DNA of 64,000 bases, from positions 372,001-436,000 of the forward strand of contig JANQAE010000004.1 of assembly GCA_024707225.1 (NCBI GenBank), in the 5' to 3' direction. Shown in pieces: positions 11,411 to 19,953 of this stretch. Position numbers and translations under genes: made by a program. Position 1 is the stretch's first letter. Every line of letters starts with the position of its first letter. The stretch comes from Dokdonella sp. (GTDB lineage Bacteria > Pseudomonadota > Gammaproteobacteria > Xanthomonadales > Rhodanobacteraceae). The notes beneath the pieces are model-generated. The model saw only the letters and a list, made by a program, of their open reading frames with translations, was not told the origin of the DNA and did not search any database.

Positions 11411-11902
11411 CTAGGCCGACAGCAGATCGGCGTCGGCGACGATGACGCCGTTGAGATCGGCGTAGAGCCAGTGGCCCGGCACGAAACGCAGGCCGGCGAA
11501 GCGCACCGGCACGTCGATGTCGCCGAGGCCGCGCTTGTCGGTCTTGCGCGGATGGGTGCCGAGCGCCTGCACACCGAGGGCGAGCCGGCCGAGCGCGTCG
11601 ACGTCACGCACGCAGCCGTTGATCAGCAGGCCCGCCCAGCCGTTGGCGGCCGCGGCCGCCGCGATCTGATCGCCGAGCAGCGCGCAGCGCATCGAGCCGC
11701 CGCCGTCGACGACGATGACCTGGCCGTCGCCGGGCTGCGCCGCGAGCTCCTTGACCTTGGAGTTGTCCTCGAAACAGGCCACCGTGACGATGCGCCCGGC
11801 GAACGCGCCGCGCCCGCCGTAGCTGCGGAACAGCGGCTCGGCCACCTCGACGCGGTCGGCATGGGCGTCGCACAGATCGGGCGTGGTGAAGGCGGGCGTC
11901 AC
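11411..11902 (-). CDS. rraA: RraA family protein (regulator of RNase E / oxaloacetate decarboxylase-aldolase fold)
   Basis: 163 residues starting [18 protein letters not shown] from a GTG. The sequence matches the RraA family throughout: [50 protein letters not shown] and a [15 protein letters not shown] end. RraA of E. coli forms a ring that inhibits RNase E; close relatives act as class II aldolase/oxaloacetate decarboxylases, and sequence alone cannot tell which activity dominates here. The gene stands alone, transcribed away from the beta-helix gene and toward mraZ. About 217 bases separate its stop from the mraZ promoter, with nothing recognisable inside. Confidence 0.9.
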   Translation of the reverse strand: MTPAFTTPDLCDAHADRVEVAEPLFRSYGGRGAFAGRIVTVACFEDNSKVKELAAQPGDGQVIVVDGGGSMRCALLGDQIAAAAAANGWAGLLINGCVRDVDALGRLALGVQALGTHPRKTDKRGLGDIDVPVRFAGLRFVPGHWLYADLNGVIVADADLLSA

Positions 11903-12154
11903 GGCGCTGACCGATGGCGAGCGGAGACGCTAGCCTAGCCGAACGGCCGTGCCGCTCACAGCCGACGCGCAAGACGAAGCGCCGTTCGCGATGCGCGCTG
12001 CGGCGGCGCGCCGGCGAACGGCGGGTTCATGCCCCCTGCCCTGCAGCGCCCGGCACGACGGCCGCAACCGGAGACCTCTGCGCCGCCCAGCACCGCGGCC
12101 GAAGGTCACCGAGCGGCGCGCGATCGGCCGGCAGCCGGGCCGGGCCGGCGCCGT

Positions 12155-13810
12155 CTATTCGGCCGGGTCGAAACTGCTGCGAAAGATCACGTCAGGGGAC
12201 GGCTGTACCTCGAACGCACCGATGTCCGCGGCGGCGCCGAAGGTGCGCAGGTGGAGCCCGCCGCGCTGATCGGACGTCAGGCCTGCCGCATTGTCGCCCG
12301 CGTCGATGGCGGGACTGCCTGCGGCGAGCGCATGCGTGCGCGTCGGGCCGCCGTAGTCCGCGAGCGGCAGCAGCAGCGGATCGCCGCCGAGCGTGTCCTC
12401 GGGCAGCACAAGACCGCTGCTCTCGCCGACGAGATTGTGGTCGCCGATGATCGTGACCGGCACCTCCGACAGGAACAGCGAGAGGTCGGTGCCCAGCATC
12501 GCCTCGGCGCCGGCCTGATTGTTGGCGACGATCGAGCTGTGGATCGCATAGGCCCCGGTGGTCTCGTTCGAGCCGATCAGGATGCCGCCGATGCCGAACG
12601 GGCTGGTCTCATCGACCGCATTGAACGCGACCGTGCTGTGGGTCATCCTCAGGCCGTCGATGATCACGAGGCCGGCGCCGTAGAAGCCCGCCGTATTGTG
12701 CGACACCGTGCTGTTGGCGATGTCGAGCCGGGAAACGCCGGGTACGCCGCCGTGCTGAGCGACGCCGCCCGCCAGTATGCCGGCGTGGTTGTGCTCGATC
12801 GTCGAGCCGACGATCCGAGCGGTGCCGCGCACCGCGATCGCGCCGCCGGCCACATCCATCGCGCCGCCCGAATTCTCGACACGGTTGCCGCTGAACGTGC
12901 TCTCGAGCACGCTCAGACCGAAGCTGTGCACGCCGCCGCCCTCGGTGATGCTCTCGTACTCGTCGTCCGAGGCGGCCGACGCGACCGAGTTGTCCGCCAC
13001 CAGGCTGCGCGTGAGCGTGACGGTCCCGCTCGAATCGATCCCGCCGCCGAGGACGCTGACATCGGACCCGGTGTCGGCGGACAGCACGCGATTCCCGGTG
13101 ATCGTACTGGCGGAAACCTCGACGTTCCCCGGCTTGCCGTCCGCGCCGAACCGCGTCAGCAGCCCGCCGCCGCCGATCGCACGCGCCGTATCAGCCGAGG
13201 CCGTGTTGTCGCTGACCGCGCTGCGCAACAGCCGGATGTCGCGGGCGGCGTAGAGACCGCCGCCACCCGCGTACGCGGACTGGCCGGACGCATCGTGCGC
13301 GCCGCAGCCGGCGACCGCGGCGTCGACCAGTGCGATGCTGCCGTGAGGCGACGCCACGCAGCCGCCGTTGCCGTCGATCACCCGGCCACGGGTCAGTGTC
13401 AGCGCCTGCAGCGTCAGCGTCCCGTCCCCGCCATGCAGAAAGATGCGGCCGGCCTCGGCGCCGTCGATGGTCAGCGCATCGCGGTCCGCCCCGACGATGA
13501 CGAGCGCGTCGACGGCGATCTCGATCTGGCCGTTCTGCAGCACGATCGTGTCGCAATCGAGCCCGCGCAGATCGACGGTATCGCCGCTGACCGCGGTGCC
13601 GATGATCGATCGCAGCGTGCCTCCGCCGTCATCGTCCGCGCAGGTGGTGACCGGCACGACGCCGGCCGGCCGCGACGGCGCGGCAACGGTCCCGGTCGCG
13701 TGCGCCGCCGCGCTCACGGCGTACGCGGACAGCGAGATGCCGAGGCCGAGGCAGGCCGTGAGCGACGCGCGCGAGGCTTCCCCCGCGCGGCCTGGAAAGA
13801 ATCGGATCAC
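12155..13810 (-). CDS. exported right-handed beta-helix protein with VIF..SFD C-terminal tail
   Basis: 551 residues from a GTG at 13810, chosen because GGAGG lies eight bases upstream and a signal peptide follows (SLTACLGLGISLSAYAVSAAAHA). The body has many short beta-strand repeats with ATG-like turns (STITGNRV, STFSGNRVEN, STIEHNHAG, STVSHNTAG), the pattern of a polymorphic outer-membrane/CSLREA-like parallel beta helix. It closes with AIDAGDNAAG and DIGAFEVQ, typical of choice-of-anchor Q proteins, and then PSPDVIFRSSFDPAE. Function is unknown; probably secreted or surface-exposed. The final tail resembles those of three other exported proteins in this window. Confidence 0.8.
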   Translation of the reverse strand: MIRFFPGRAGEASRASLTACLGLGISLSAYAVSAAAHATGTVAAPSRPAGVVPVTTCADDDGGGTLRSIIGTAVSGDTVDLRGLDCDTIVLQNGQIEIAVDALVIVGADRDALTIDGAEAGRIFLHGGDGTLTLQALTLTRGRVIDGNGGCVASPHGSIALVDAAVAGCGAHDASGQSAYAGGGGLYAARDIRLLRSAVSDNTASADTARAIGGGGLLTRFGADGKPGNVEVSASTITGNRVLSADTGSDVSVLGGGIDSSGTVTLTRSLVADNSVASAASDDEYESITEGGGVHSFGLSVLESTFSGNRVENSGGAMDVAGGAIAVRGTARIVGSTIEHNHAGILAGGVAQHGGVPGVSRLDIANSTVSHNTAGFYGAGLVIIDGLRMTHSTVAFNAVDETSPFGIGGILIGSNETTGAYAIHSSIVANNQAGAEAMLGTDLSLFLSEVPVTIIGDHNLVGESSGLVLPEDTLGGDPLLLPLADYGGPTRTHALAAGSPAIDAGDNAAGLTSDQRGGLHLRTFGAAADIGAFEVQPSPDVIFRSSFDPAE

Positions 13811-13940
13811 TGCACCACCCTCCACGTCGAACCGGACCAGCCCGGTGAACCAGCATCGGCATTCGGCCGCGCCGGTGCGATCGAAGGCTCTGGCCGTTCG
13901 ATGCCGCTTTGATGCCGGTTTGCCTTCCACCGCTTGGGAA

Positions 13941-16349
13941 TCAAGGCGCTATGGAGCGAGGTGCCGACCCCAGCGGAATCTGCGGTCGCGGCGGCACCGC
14001 CAGGCGCGGCGGAATCGGGCGCTCGCCGGCCAGCATGCGCGCATGCTCCAGCGCCGCGCGCCAGGCCTCGATCCTGCCCATCGCGTGATACAGCTCGACC
14101 AGCAGGAGCGCGCTGGCGAAATCCTGCTCGGCATAGCGGGTCACGCGGCCGGCGACCATGCCGGCACGCGCGAGATCGCCCGCGGCGATCAGGGCGCGGC
14201 CGTAGGCGACCGCGACCAGTGCCACGTCGGCCGGGACGCCTTCGCGTTCCACGCTGCGCATGGCACCGGCATATCGCTCCAGCGCCACCGCATGCCGGCC
14301 GCCGGCCTGCGCCTCCTCCGCCTCGGCGAGCCGGCCGTAAAGCGTGGCGATGACATTGCCGGTCGATCCGGCCCAGGCGACGAACTGCTCGACCTGCTCG
14401 CGCACCTCGACCGTGCGCTCGAGCTTCGTCAGCGACTGGACGACGGTCAGCCAGCCGCTCGCGCGTATCAGCGCAGTGTCGGCCCGGGCCGGCATCGCGC
14501 TGACCTGCCGCGCGATGGCATGCGCGGTGGCCGCGTCGCCGGCCTCCAGCTCCAGGTCGGCCTGGCGCAGGCGGATCATCGCGGCGATCCGCGCTTCGTG
14601 CACCGGGTCCACGTCGGCGGCCAGTGCCGCGTACGCCGTGCGCGCCTCGACCAGCCGGCCGACGGATGCGAGCGCCATCGCCCGGGCATACTGGAGCTGG
14701 TGCCGCGGAATCGGGTTCTGCAGACGCTCGAGCAGCGGCACGCTGCGCTCGCTGGTCGCGACGGCATCGCCGTGCTGCAGCAGGTTGTACTGGGTCAGGA
14801 TCTGGTTGCTGCGCACGTTGGCGAGCTCGTTGAGCGCGCCGAACTGCTCGAAGCGCTCGGCAACGCGCGCGAAGATCGGCAGCGAGGAAAGCGGACGGTT
14901 GCGGCGGATTTCCATCAGGCCTTCGCAGTACTCGGCCATCGACAGCTCGAACTGGTCGTCGATCGACTGGAACACCGTCCGTGCCAACGAGAAGTCGTCG
15001 CTGGCAGCGGCGTACTGGCCCTGTTCGATGTAGCTGATGCTGCGTCCGACGTAGGCCTGGCCCAGCGTGACCGGTTCGTGCCGATCGCCGAGCAGCGCGA
15101 TCGCCTCGTCGAATGCCGATCGCGCGGCCGCGAAGTCGCCGAGCACGCGGGCGGCGCTGCCGAGCTTGCTCAGGATGCGCGCGCGCAGCACCGGATCGGA
15201 TTCGGCGGCGATCTCGCCACGCAGTGCGGTCAGCTTGCGGTACGCAGCCTCGGTACGGCCTGCCTGGTAGTCGATCTGCGCCTCACGCAGACGCAGCTCG
15301 GGCCAGGCGCGCTGCTCGGGCGAGGCGGCCTCGAGCAGCCGGCCGGCAGTCGCCACGTCGCCGGCCAGCATCGAGGCCTCGATCCGCTGCGACAGCTCGG
15401 TCAGCGGCAGATCGGCCACGTCGGCCGGCGCGATCCGCGAGGGCCGGCCGAGCAGCACCAGCAACTGCTGCGCCGCGTCCCGCGCGACCGCGATCGGATC
15501 GCCGCCGCGCGCCTGTACCTGATGGCGCGTGCCGGCCGTGTCGACCATCGTCAGGCGCAGCAACCAGAGGTCGTCGAGCCGGCGCAGCGTCGACTCGATC
15601 AGCGAACGCGCACCGGTGGCCGCACGCAGTGCGGTCTCGTCGACCGTGCTGTCGGCGTCGATCAGCCGGACGACGCTCTCGCTCGGCACCATCGCGACGC
15701 CGCCGTCGCTCAGCTGATGGGCGATCAGATCCATCAGTCCGAAACGCAGCCAGGTCTCGGAGGAGCCCGCCGCCACCTCCACCGGCAGCACCGCAACGCG
15801 GCCCACCGAATCCGACGACGGCGCGAGCGCGCCATGCGGGCCGCCAGCAGGCGTCGCGTTGAACCACCACGCGACGGCCGCGACCAGGGCCGCGCCGAAC
15901 GCCAGGCCGACGAGCGTGGCCGTGGCGAATCGATGCCGGCGCGTCGGCGCGCGCGGCGCGGCGCCGGCAACGGCCGTGGCCGGGACCGGATCGGCAGCGG
16001 CCTCGAACGGGCGATCGCTGTCGGCGCGCTCCTCGATCCGCACCTCGGCGACCCAGTGGAAGCCGAAGCGCGGCACCGTGCGGATGACGTTCTGCTCGTC
16101 GCCGCTGTCGCCGACGGCGCGACGCATCTTCAGGAGGGTCTTGCCGAGGACCGAATCGGATACGCCGGTCCTGCCCCAGACGGCGGCGACCAGTTCGTCG
16201 CGCCCGATCGCGCGATCACGACGCTCGATCAGGTAAGCGATGCAGTCGAAGACGACCGGCGACATGCTCACGTGCTCGCCCGCACGCAACAGCTTCCGTG
16301 CGGCGATGTCGAGGCTGCACACGCCGAAGTGGTGGATTCGCCGTGTCAT
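13941..16349 (-). CDS. CadC-like membrane regulator: winged helix, one membrane segment, TPR domain
   Basis: 802 residues from the ATG at 16349 (MTRRIHHFGVCSLDIAARKL). The first 100 residues form an OmpR/PhoB-type winged helix (SPVVFDCIAYLIERRDRAIGR, LVAAVWG, VIRTVPRFGFHWVAEV), which is the DNA-binding part of CadC-type regulators without a receiver domain. A single membrane helix follows (FATATLVGLAFGAALVAAVAWWF), then a FGLMDLIAHQLSDGG region like adenylate-cyclase-type TolB-N domains, and a long alpha-helical TPR array to the end. This topology suggests a regulator that reads a periplasmic signal while bound to DNA. The likely targets are neighbouring exported-protein genes (inference). 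Upstream is the intron-bearing tRNA gene. Confidence 0.8.
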   Translation of the reverse strand: MTRRIHHFGVCSLDIAARKLLRAGEHVSMSPVVFDCIAYLIERRDRAIGRDELVAAVWGRTGVSDSVLGKTLLKMRRAVGDSGDEQNVIRTVPRFGFHWVAEVRIEERADSDRPFEAAADPVPATAVAGAAPRAPTRRHRFATATLVGLAFGAALVAAVAWWFNATPAGGPHGALAPSSDSVGRVAVLPVEVAAGSSETWLRFGLMDLIAHQLSDGGVAMVPSESVVRLIDADSTVDETALRAATGARSLIESTLRRLDDLWLLRLTMVDTAGTRHQVQARGGDPIAVARDAAQQLLVLLGRPSRIAPADVADLPLTELSQRIEASMLAGDVATAGRLLEAASPEQRAWPELRLREAQIDYQAGRTEAAYRKLTALRGEIAAESDPVLRARILSKLGSAARVLGDFAAARSAFDEAIALLGDRHEPVTLGQAYVGRSISYIEQGQYAAASDDFSLARTVFQSIDDQFELSMAEYCEGLMEIRRNRPLSSLPIFARVAERFEQFGALNELANVRSNQILTQYNLLQHGDAVATSERSVPLLERLQNPIPRHQLQYARAMALASVGRLVEARTAYAALAADVDPVHEARIAAMIRLRQADLELEAGDAATAHAIARQVSAMPARADTALIRASGWLTVVQSLTKLERTVEVREQVEQFVAWAGSTGNVIATLYGRLAEAEEAQAGGRHAVALERYAGAMRSVEREGVPADVALVAVAYGRALIAAGDLARAGMVAGRVTRYAEQDFASALLLVELYHAMGRIEAWRAALEHARMLAGERPIPPRLAVPPRPQIPLGSAPRSIAP

Positions 16350-16554
16350 CCGGACATGGTAGCCCAGCACGCGCGCCGAGCGCTCGGCACGCGCGGCAGA
16401 GGACCGGCCCGACCTCCGGCAAGGCTTCTTGTCGCCCGATCGCGCAGCCGCAGTCGGCTCGACGCGATCGGCGTCGCCGCAGGCCCGCACCGCCCGACGC
16501 GGCGCCGCCCGCGCGACGGGCCGCAACGGCGGCCGGCGCCCGCGGGCGGTGAAT

Positions 16555-16876
16555 TGGTGGGCCGTGTAGGGCTCGAACCTACGACCAAGGGATTATGCGT
16601 ACCACTTCGGCTTTCGCCGCCCGTTTCCGGTTCGTGGTCTGGACTCTGTCTTGCCTTTCGGCCTTCCCGTCGAGTCTCTACACGTTCTCCCTCGCGGGAG
16701 CTTCGCTCGGCGTTGGCGTGGCGGCGCTGCCGCGTTAGCGTCCACCGAATTTGAGAAGTTCTACTGCGGGACAGGCCACGCCTATCCCGAGCAACCCGTG
16801 CGGAGCCGACCATGCGCCGAGGCGTTTAGGTCGCTCCTGCCAAGTCCCCTGCTCTAACCGACTGAGCTAACGGCCC
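16555..16876 (-). tRNA. tRNA with CAT anticodon (Ile2 or elongator Met), split by a group I intron
   Basis: Read on the minus strand, the 5' exon (16876-16843) begins GGGCCGTTAGCTCAG and contains the D arm and the 5' half of the anticodon stem (GGGGA). The 3' exon (16597-16555) begins CATAATCCC and carries the T arm and the encoded CCA. GGGCCGT pairs with ACGGCCC over seven acceptor pairs, GGGGA pairs with TCCCT, and GTAGG with CCTAC. Splicing gives the seven-base loop CTCATAA with anticodon CAT. The body resembles ileX-type tRNA-Ile2 (read by lysidine) more than tRNA-fMet; elongator Met cannot be excluded. The exact 5' splice point is uncertain by one base because T occurs twice. Confidence 0.9.
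16598..16842 (-). ncRNA. group I self-splicing intron (IC3-like) in the tRNA anticodon loop
   Basis: 245 nt, without a homing endonuclease gene. On the minus strand the core contains TCAAATTCGG (plus-strand 16745-16754) and AACGCCGAGC (16705-16714), matching the P3-P4 and P4/P6 core of the Azoarcus tRNA-Ile intron, then GTGTAGAGACT...GACGG. The P7 halves AGACTC (16672-16677) and GAGTCC (16641-16646) pair through GACTC/GAGTC. A P8-like hairpin GCC-GAAA-GGC lies between them, and two GAAA-capped hairpins follow near the 3' end. The intron ends in G immediately before the anticodon, as group I introns must. I could not settle P1 and the internal guide by eye. Confidence 0.9.
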
Positions 16877-19209
16877 GAAGCGACCGATTCTCGCACGCGG
16901 GCCCGCGGCTGCAAAGGCGCGCCGGACGCCGTCGGCGGTGCGTCCGCGGCATCCCCGCACAGGCGCGCGACCTCGGCCGCATCGGCGCGGTCGAGCGCGC
17001 GATCGCGCGGCAGCGCGTCGCGCGGCGGCTGCTCGGCCAGCCGGCTCGCCGTCTGCCGGGCCTCGTCGCAGCGCTGCAGCCCGGCCAGCGAACGCGCGCG
17101 CAACGCGTGTGCACGGCGCAGACTGCGCTCGTTCGGTGTGACGCCGGCCTCGAACACCGCGACGGCTGCGTCGAGCCGCGCCAGTGCGTCGCCGGGACGC
17201 TGCTGTCGCAGCAGGAGGGCGGCACGCTCCAGATCGAACTTCGCGCGCTCGACGTGGCCGGGCGGGTACTCGCGCTCGAACGCCGGTGTCGCCGCTTGCA
17301 GATGACGGGCGGCTTCGGCGCTGCGATCGCGTGCCAGTTCCACCGCCGCGAGCAAGGCCTGCGTCTCGGCGCGCCGCAGCGGCGCGAAGCGCTCGGGCGC
17401 GGCGTCCATGATCGCCGCCGAGCGCGTGAAGTAGTCGGCCGCCGCTTCGAGCCGCCAGGCACGCCAAGCCGACCAGCCGCGCTGCCGCCAGAAATTCTCC
17501 AGACCGCCCGGGGCCAGCGGGGCGGCATGCTGCAGCATGTCGTCGGCCTGCGCGAACAGCCGCTCGGCCTGGTCGAAGCGGCCGAGGGCCGACAGCGTGC
17601 CGCCTGCGCTGCCCAGCGCATCGAGCGCGCCGAGCGGCGGCGCCCCGTCCGCGGCGGCGATGCGCGCGATCTGCGCGGCGGTCGCCTCGGCGCGCGCCAC
17701 CGACTCGGGTCCACCCTGGCTGAAGACCAGCAGCTTGTAGAGGTCGAGCGCGGCCGCCGGCGTGGCCTCGCCGTCGCGCTGCAGCGCCGCGAGCGCGGCG
17801 ATCAGCACCGGCTCGGCCTGCGCGCCGTGGCCGAGATTGAGCAGGCCGTGGCCGATCTCGCCGAGCGCGCGACGCAGCAGGGCCGGCTCGTCGGCGAAGC
17901 CGCGCTCGAGCGTCGCGGCGGCCTGCAGAAGGAATTCGCCGGCGCGCGGCTCGGTGCCGGCGTAGACCTGCGGATTGACCGCGCCGAGCACGCCGATCAG
18001 CGCATCGACGTGGCGCTGCGCGATGCGCGTCTGGCGTTCGGCGATGCGCGCCTCGCGCAGGGCCGACACCAGGCCGATGCCGAGCGCAAGCAAGACGCCG
18101 CAGGCCGCCAGCAGCGGCCAGCGATGGCGGCGCACGCGCTGGCGCAGCCGCTCGCGGCGGCTGCCGATGCCGCTGCGCAGCGGCCGGTCGGCGCTCCAGT
18201 CCTCCAGATCGTCGGCGAGCGCGGCGACGCCGGCATAGCGCTCGGCCGGCGATTTCGCCATCGCCTTGGCCGCGATCCGCGCCAGATCGCCGACGCGCCG
18301 GTGCGCGACGCCGCTCAGCGGCGCCGGCGCGTCGGCGAGGATCGCCGTGGCCCAGCTCGCCTCGCCCCGTTCGGCGGCCGGATACGGCGAGCGCCCGGCC
18401 ACCAGCTCGTACAGCAGCACGCCGAGCGCGTAGACGTCGGTCGCGGTCGTCGTGCGCTCGCCGAGCACCTGCTCGGGCGCCGCGTAGCGCAGGCTCAGCG
18501 CACGCCATTGCGTGCGCGTCGCCTCGGCGTCGCCGTCGTCGAGCCACTTGGCGATGCCGAAGTCGAGCAGCTTCGGACGGCCGCCGGCGTCGATCAGGAT
18601 ATTGGCGGGCTTCAGATCGCGGTGGATCACCAGGCTGCGATGCGCGAACGCGACCGCGGCACAGATCGCGCGCACCAGGTCCACGCGCGCCTCGATCGAA
18701 GCCCCGGTCTCACGCAGCCACACGTCGAGCCGCCGTCCGTCGACGAACTCCATCGCGATCCACGGCGCACCGCCGGCGTCGATGCCGCCGTCGATCAGAT
18801 GCGCGATGCCCGGATGATGCAGATGCGCGAGGATGTCGCGCTCGCGCGCGAAGCGTTCGATCAGCGGCGCCGACGCGATGCGCGGCGGCAGGCGCTTGAG
18901 CGCCACGTGCTGCACGAAATCGCCGTGCGCGCGCTCGGCCAGGAACACCTCGCCCATGCCGCCCTGTCCGAGCCGGCGCAGCAGGCGGAACGGCCCGACC
19001 GTGCCGGCGTCGGCCGCCGGCTGCGGCGCCAGATCGCGCTCGTCGAGCGCGGCCAGCAGCTCGCCGAGCGGCGCGGCCAGCGCCGGCGCATCGGCGGCGA
19101 GCCGCGCCAGCGTCGCCGCGCGCGCGTCCGGCGCTTCCTCGAGCAGTGCGTGGAACCGCAGGCGCAACGCGGCGAAGGCGGCGCGCTCGGGCGTGTCGTC
19201 GGCCATCAT
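16867..19209 (-). CDS. membrane serine/threonine protein kinase with C-terminal TPR-like domain
   Basis: 780 residues from MMADDTPERA at 19209. The kinase domain spans about 73-330: glycine loop LGQGGMGEVFLA, lysine in VALK105, catalytic HRDLKPAN (D198), DFG at 216-218, and APEQVLGE. A single membrane helix (about 345-368) follows, then an outside helical repeat domain of about 400 residues. The gene starts 40 bases after an ECF-type sigma factor, a pairing common for this kinase class in Xanthomonadales, and the two probably act together (inference). Its TAG stop lies inside the 5' part of the downstream tRNA gene (10-base overlap), so kinase and tRNA may share a transcript. Confidence 0.88.
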   Translation of the reverse strand: MMADDTPERAAFAALRLRFHALLEEAPDARAATLARLAADAPALAAPLGELLAALDERDLAPQPAADAGTVGPFRLLRRLGQGGMGEVFLAERAHGDFVQHVALKRLPPRIASAPLIERFARERDILAHLHHPGIAHLIDGGIDAGGAPWIAMEFVDGRRLDVWLRETGASIEARVDLVRAICAAVAFAHRSLVIHRDLKPANILIDAGGRPKLLDFGIAKWLDDGDAEATRTQWRALSLRYAAPEQVLGERTTTATDVYALGVLLYELVAGRSPYPAAERGEASWATAILADAPAPLSGVAHRRVGDLARIAAKAMAKSPAERYAGVAALADDLEDWSADRPLRSGIGSRRERLRQRVRRHRWPLLAACGVLLALGIGLVSALREARIAERQTRIAQRHVDALIGVLGAVNPQVYAGTEPRAGEFLLQAAATLERGFADEPALLRRALGEIGHGLLNLGHGAQAEPVLIAALAALQRDGEATPAAALDLYKLLVFSQGGPESVARAEATAAQIARIAAADGAPPLGALDALGSAGGTLSALGRFDQAERLFAQADDMLQHAAPLAPGGLENFWRQRGWSAWRAWRLEAAADYFTRSAAIMDAAPERFAPLRRAETQALLAAVELARDRSAEAARHLQAATPAFEREYPPGHVERAKFDLERAALLLRQQRPGDALARLDAAVAVFEAGVTPNERSLRRAHALRARSLAGLQRCDEARQTASRLAEQPPRDALPRDRALDRADAAEVARLCGDAADAPPTASGAPLQPRARVRESVASGR

Positions 19210-19249
19210 GCGGCCACATACGCCGGACGGCGGCGGCACCTGACGCACC

Positions 19250-19816
19250 TCATGCGTCGAGCCGCTGGCGCAGCCAGGCACGCGCCATCGCCCAGTCGCG
19301 ATAGACCGTGCGCTCCTCCACGCCGATCAGCTGGGCGACCTCGGCGACCTCCAGTCCGGCGAAGTAGCGCAGTTCGACGATCTGCGCCATGCGCGGATCG
19401 ACCTCGGCCAGGGCGGCCAGCGCCTGATCGAGCGCGAGCACGTCGGTGTCGACCTCGATCGGCAGCGCCAGCGCCTCGATGAAATCCACGCGCTGCCACT
19501 GGCCGCCGCCGCGCTTGTCGCGCAAACGCGCGCGGGCGCGGTCGATCAGCACCTGGCGCATCAGCTTGGCCGCGGTCGTGAACAGATGCTTGCGGTCGGC
19601 GATGTCGACGCGCGCGGCACCGAGCAGTCGAACGAACAGGTCGTTGATCAGCGCGGTCGGCTGCAGCGTCTCGTGGCCGCCGTGTACGCGCAGCTCGTGC
19701 ACGGCGATGCGGCGCAGCTCGCCCCATACCTCCGGCAGCACGGCCTCCAGCGAGGCGTCGTCGCCGCGCCCCCACTGCCTCAGCAAGCCGGTGATGTCGC
19801 CGCCGGAGTCGTTCAC
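19250..19816 (-). CDS. ECF-type RNA polymerase sigma factor (kinase-associated family)
   Basis: 188 residues from a GTG at 19816 (VNDSGGDITGLLRQWGRGD). Region 2 is seen in LQPTALINDLFVRLLG and DIADRKHLFTTAAKLMRQVLID; region 4 in ELRYFAGLEVAEVAQLIGVEERTVYRDWAMARAWL. This matches the sigma family described as TIGR02999, often next to Ser/Thr kinases with TPR domains. There is no linked anti-sigma gene; the kinase 40 bases downstream is the likely control partner. An ATG 78 bases upstream is possible but would lengthen the N-terminus beyond the family norm. Confidence 0.85.
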   Translation of the reverse strand: MNDSGGDITGLLRQWGRGDDASLEAVLPEVWGELRRIAVHELRVHGGHETLQPTALINDLFVRLLGAARVDIADRKHLFTTAAKLMRQVLIDRARARLRDKRGGGQWQRVDFIEALALPIEVDTDVLALDQALAALAEVDPRMAQIVELRYFAGLEVAEVAQLIGVEERTVYRDWAMARAWLRQRLDA

Positions 19817-19953
19817 GCATGCGGACCCGAGGCCGTGATCGGCGGAGTCTAGCAGCCGCCACGACGTCCGGCGGACCGCCTCGGCGCGGCGCATGTCAGT
19901 CCGGCGCGCCGATGGCGTATGTCGGTTCGAACCCCCTCATCACAGGACCGCTC

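Noticed and set aside
13368-16754. Plus-strand open frame of 1128 residues opposite the CadC-like regulator
   Set aside because: Its sequence is the low-complexity Arg/Ala/Gln/His mix that comes from GC-rich DNA read in the wrong frame; the minus-strand protein has clear domains across the same bases.
16555-16876. tRNA gene destroyed by an insertion sequence or by an integrated element
   Set aside because: The insert has no transposase, no target-site duplication or terminal repeats, and shows the paired elements and terminal G of a group I intron.
17107-19482. Plus-strand open frame of 791 residues opposite the kinase gene
   Set aside because: No recognisable domain, no ribosome-binding site; the minus-strand kinase with HRDLKPAN and DFG explains the region.
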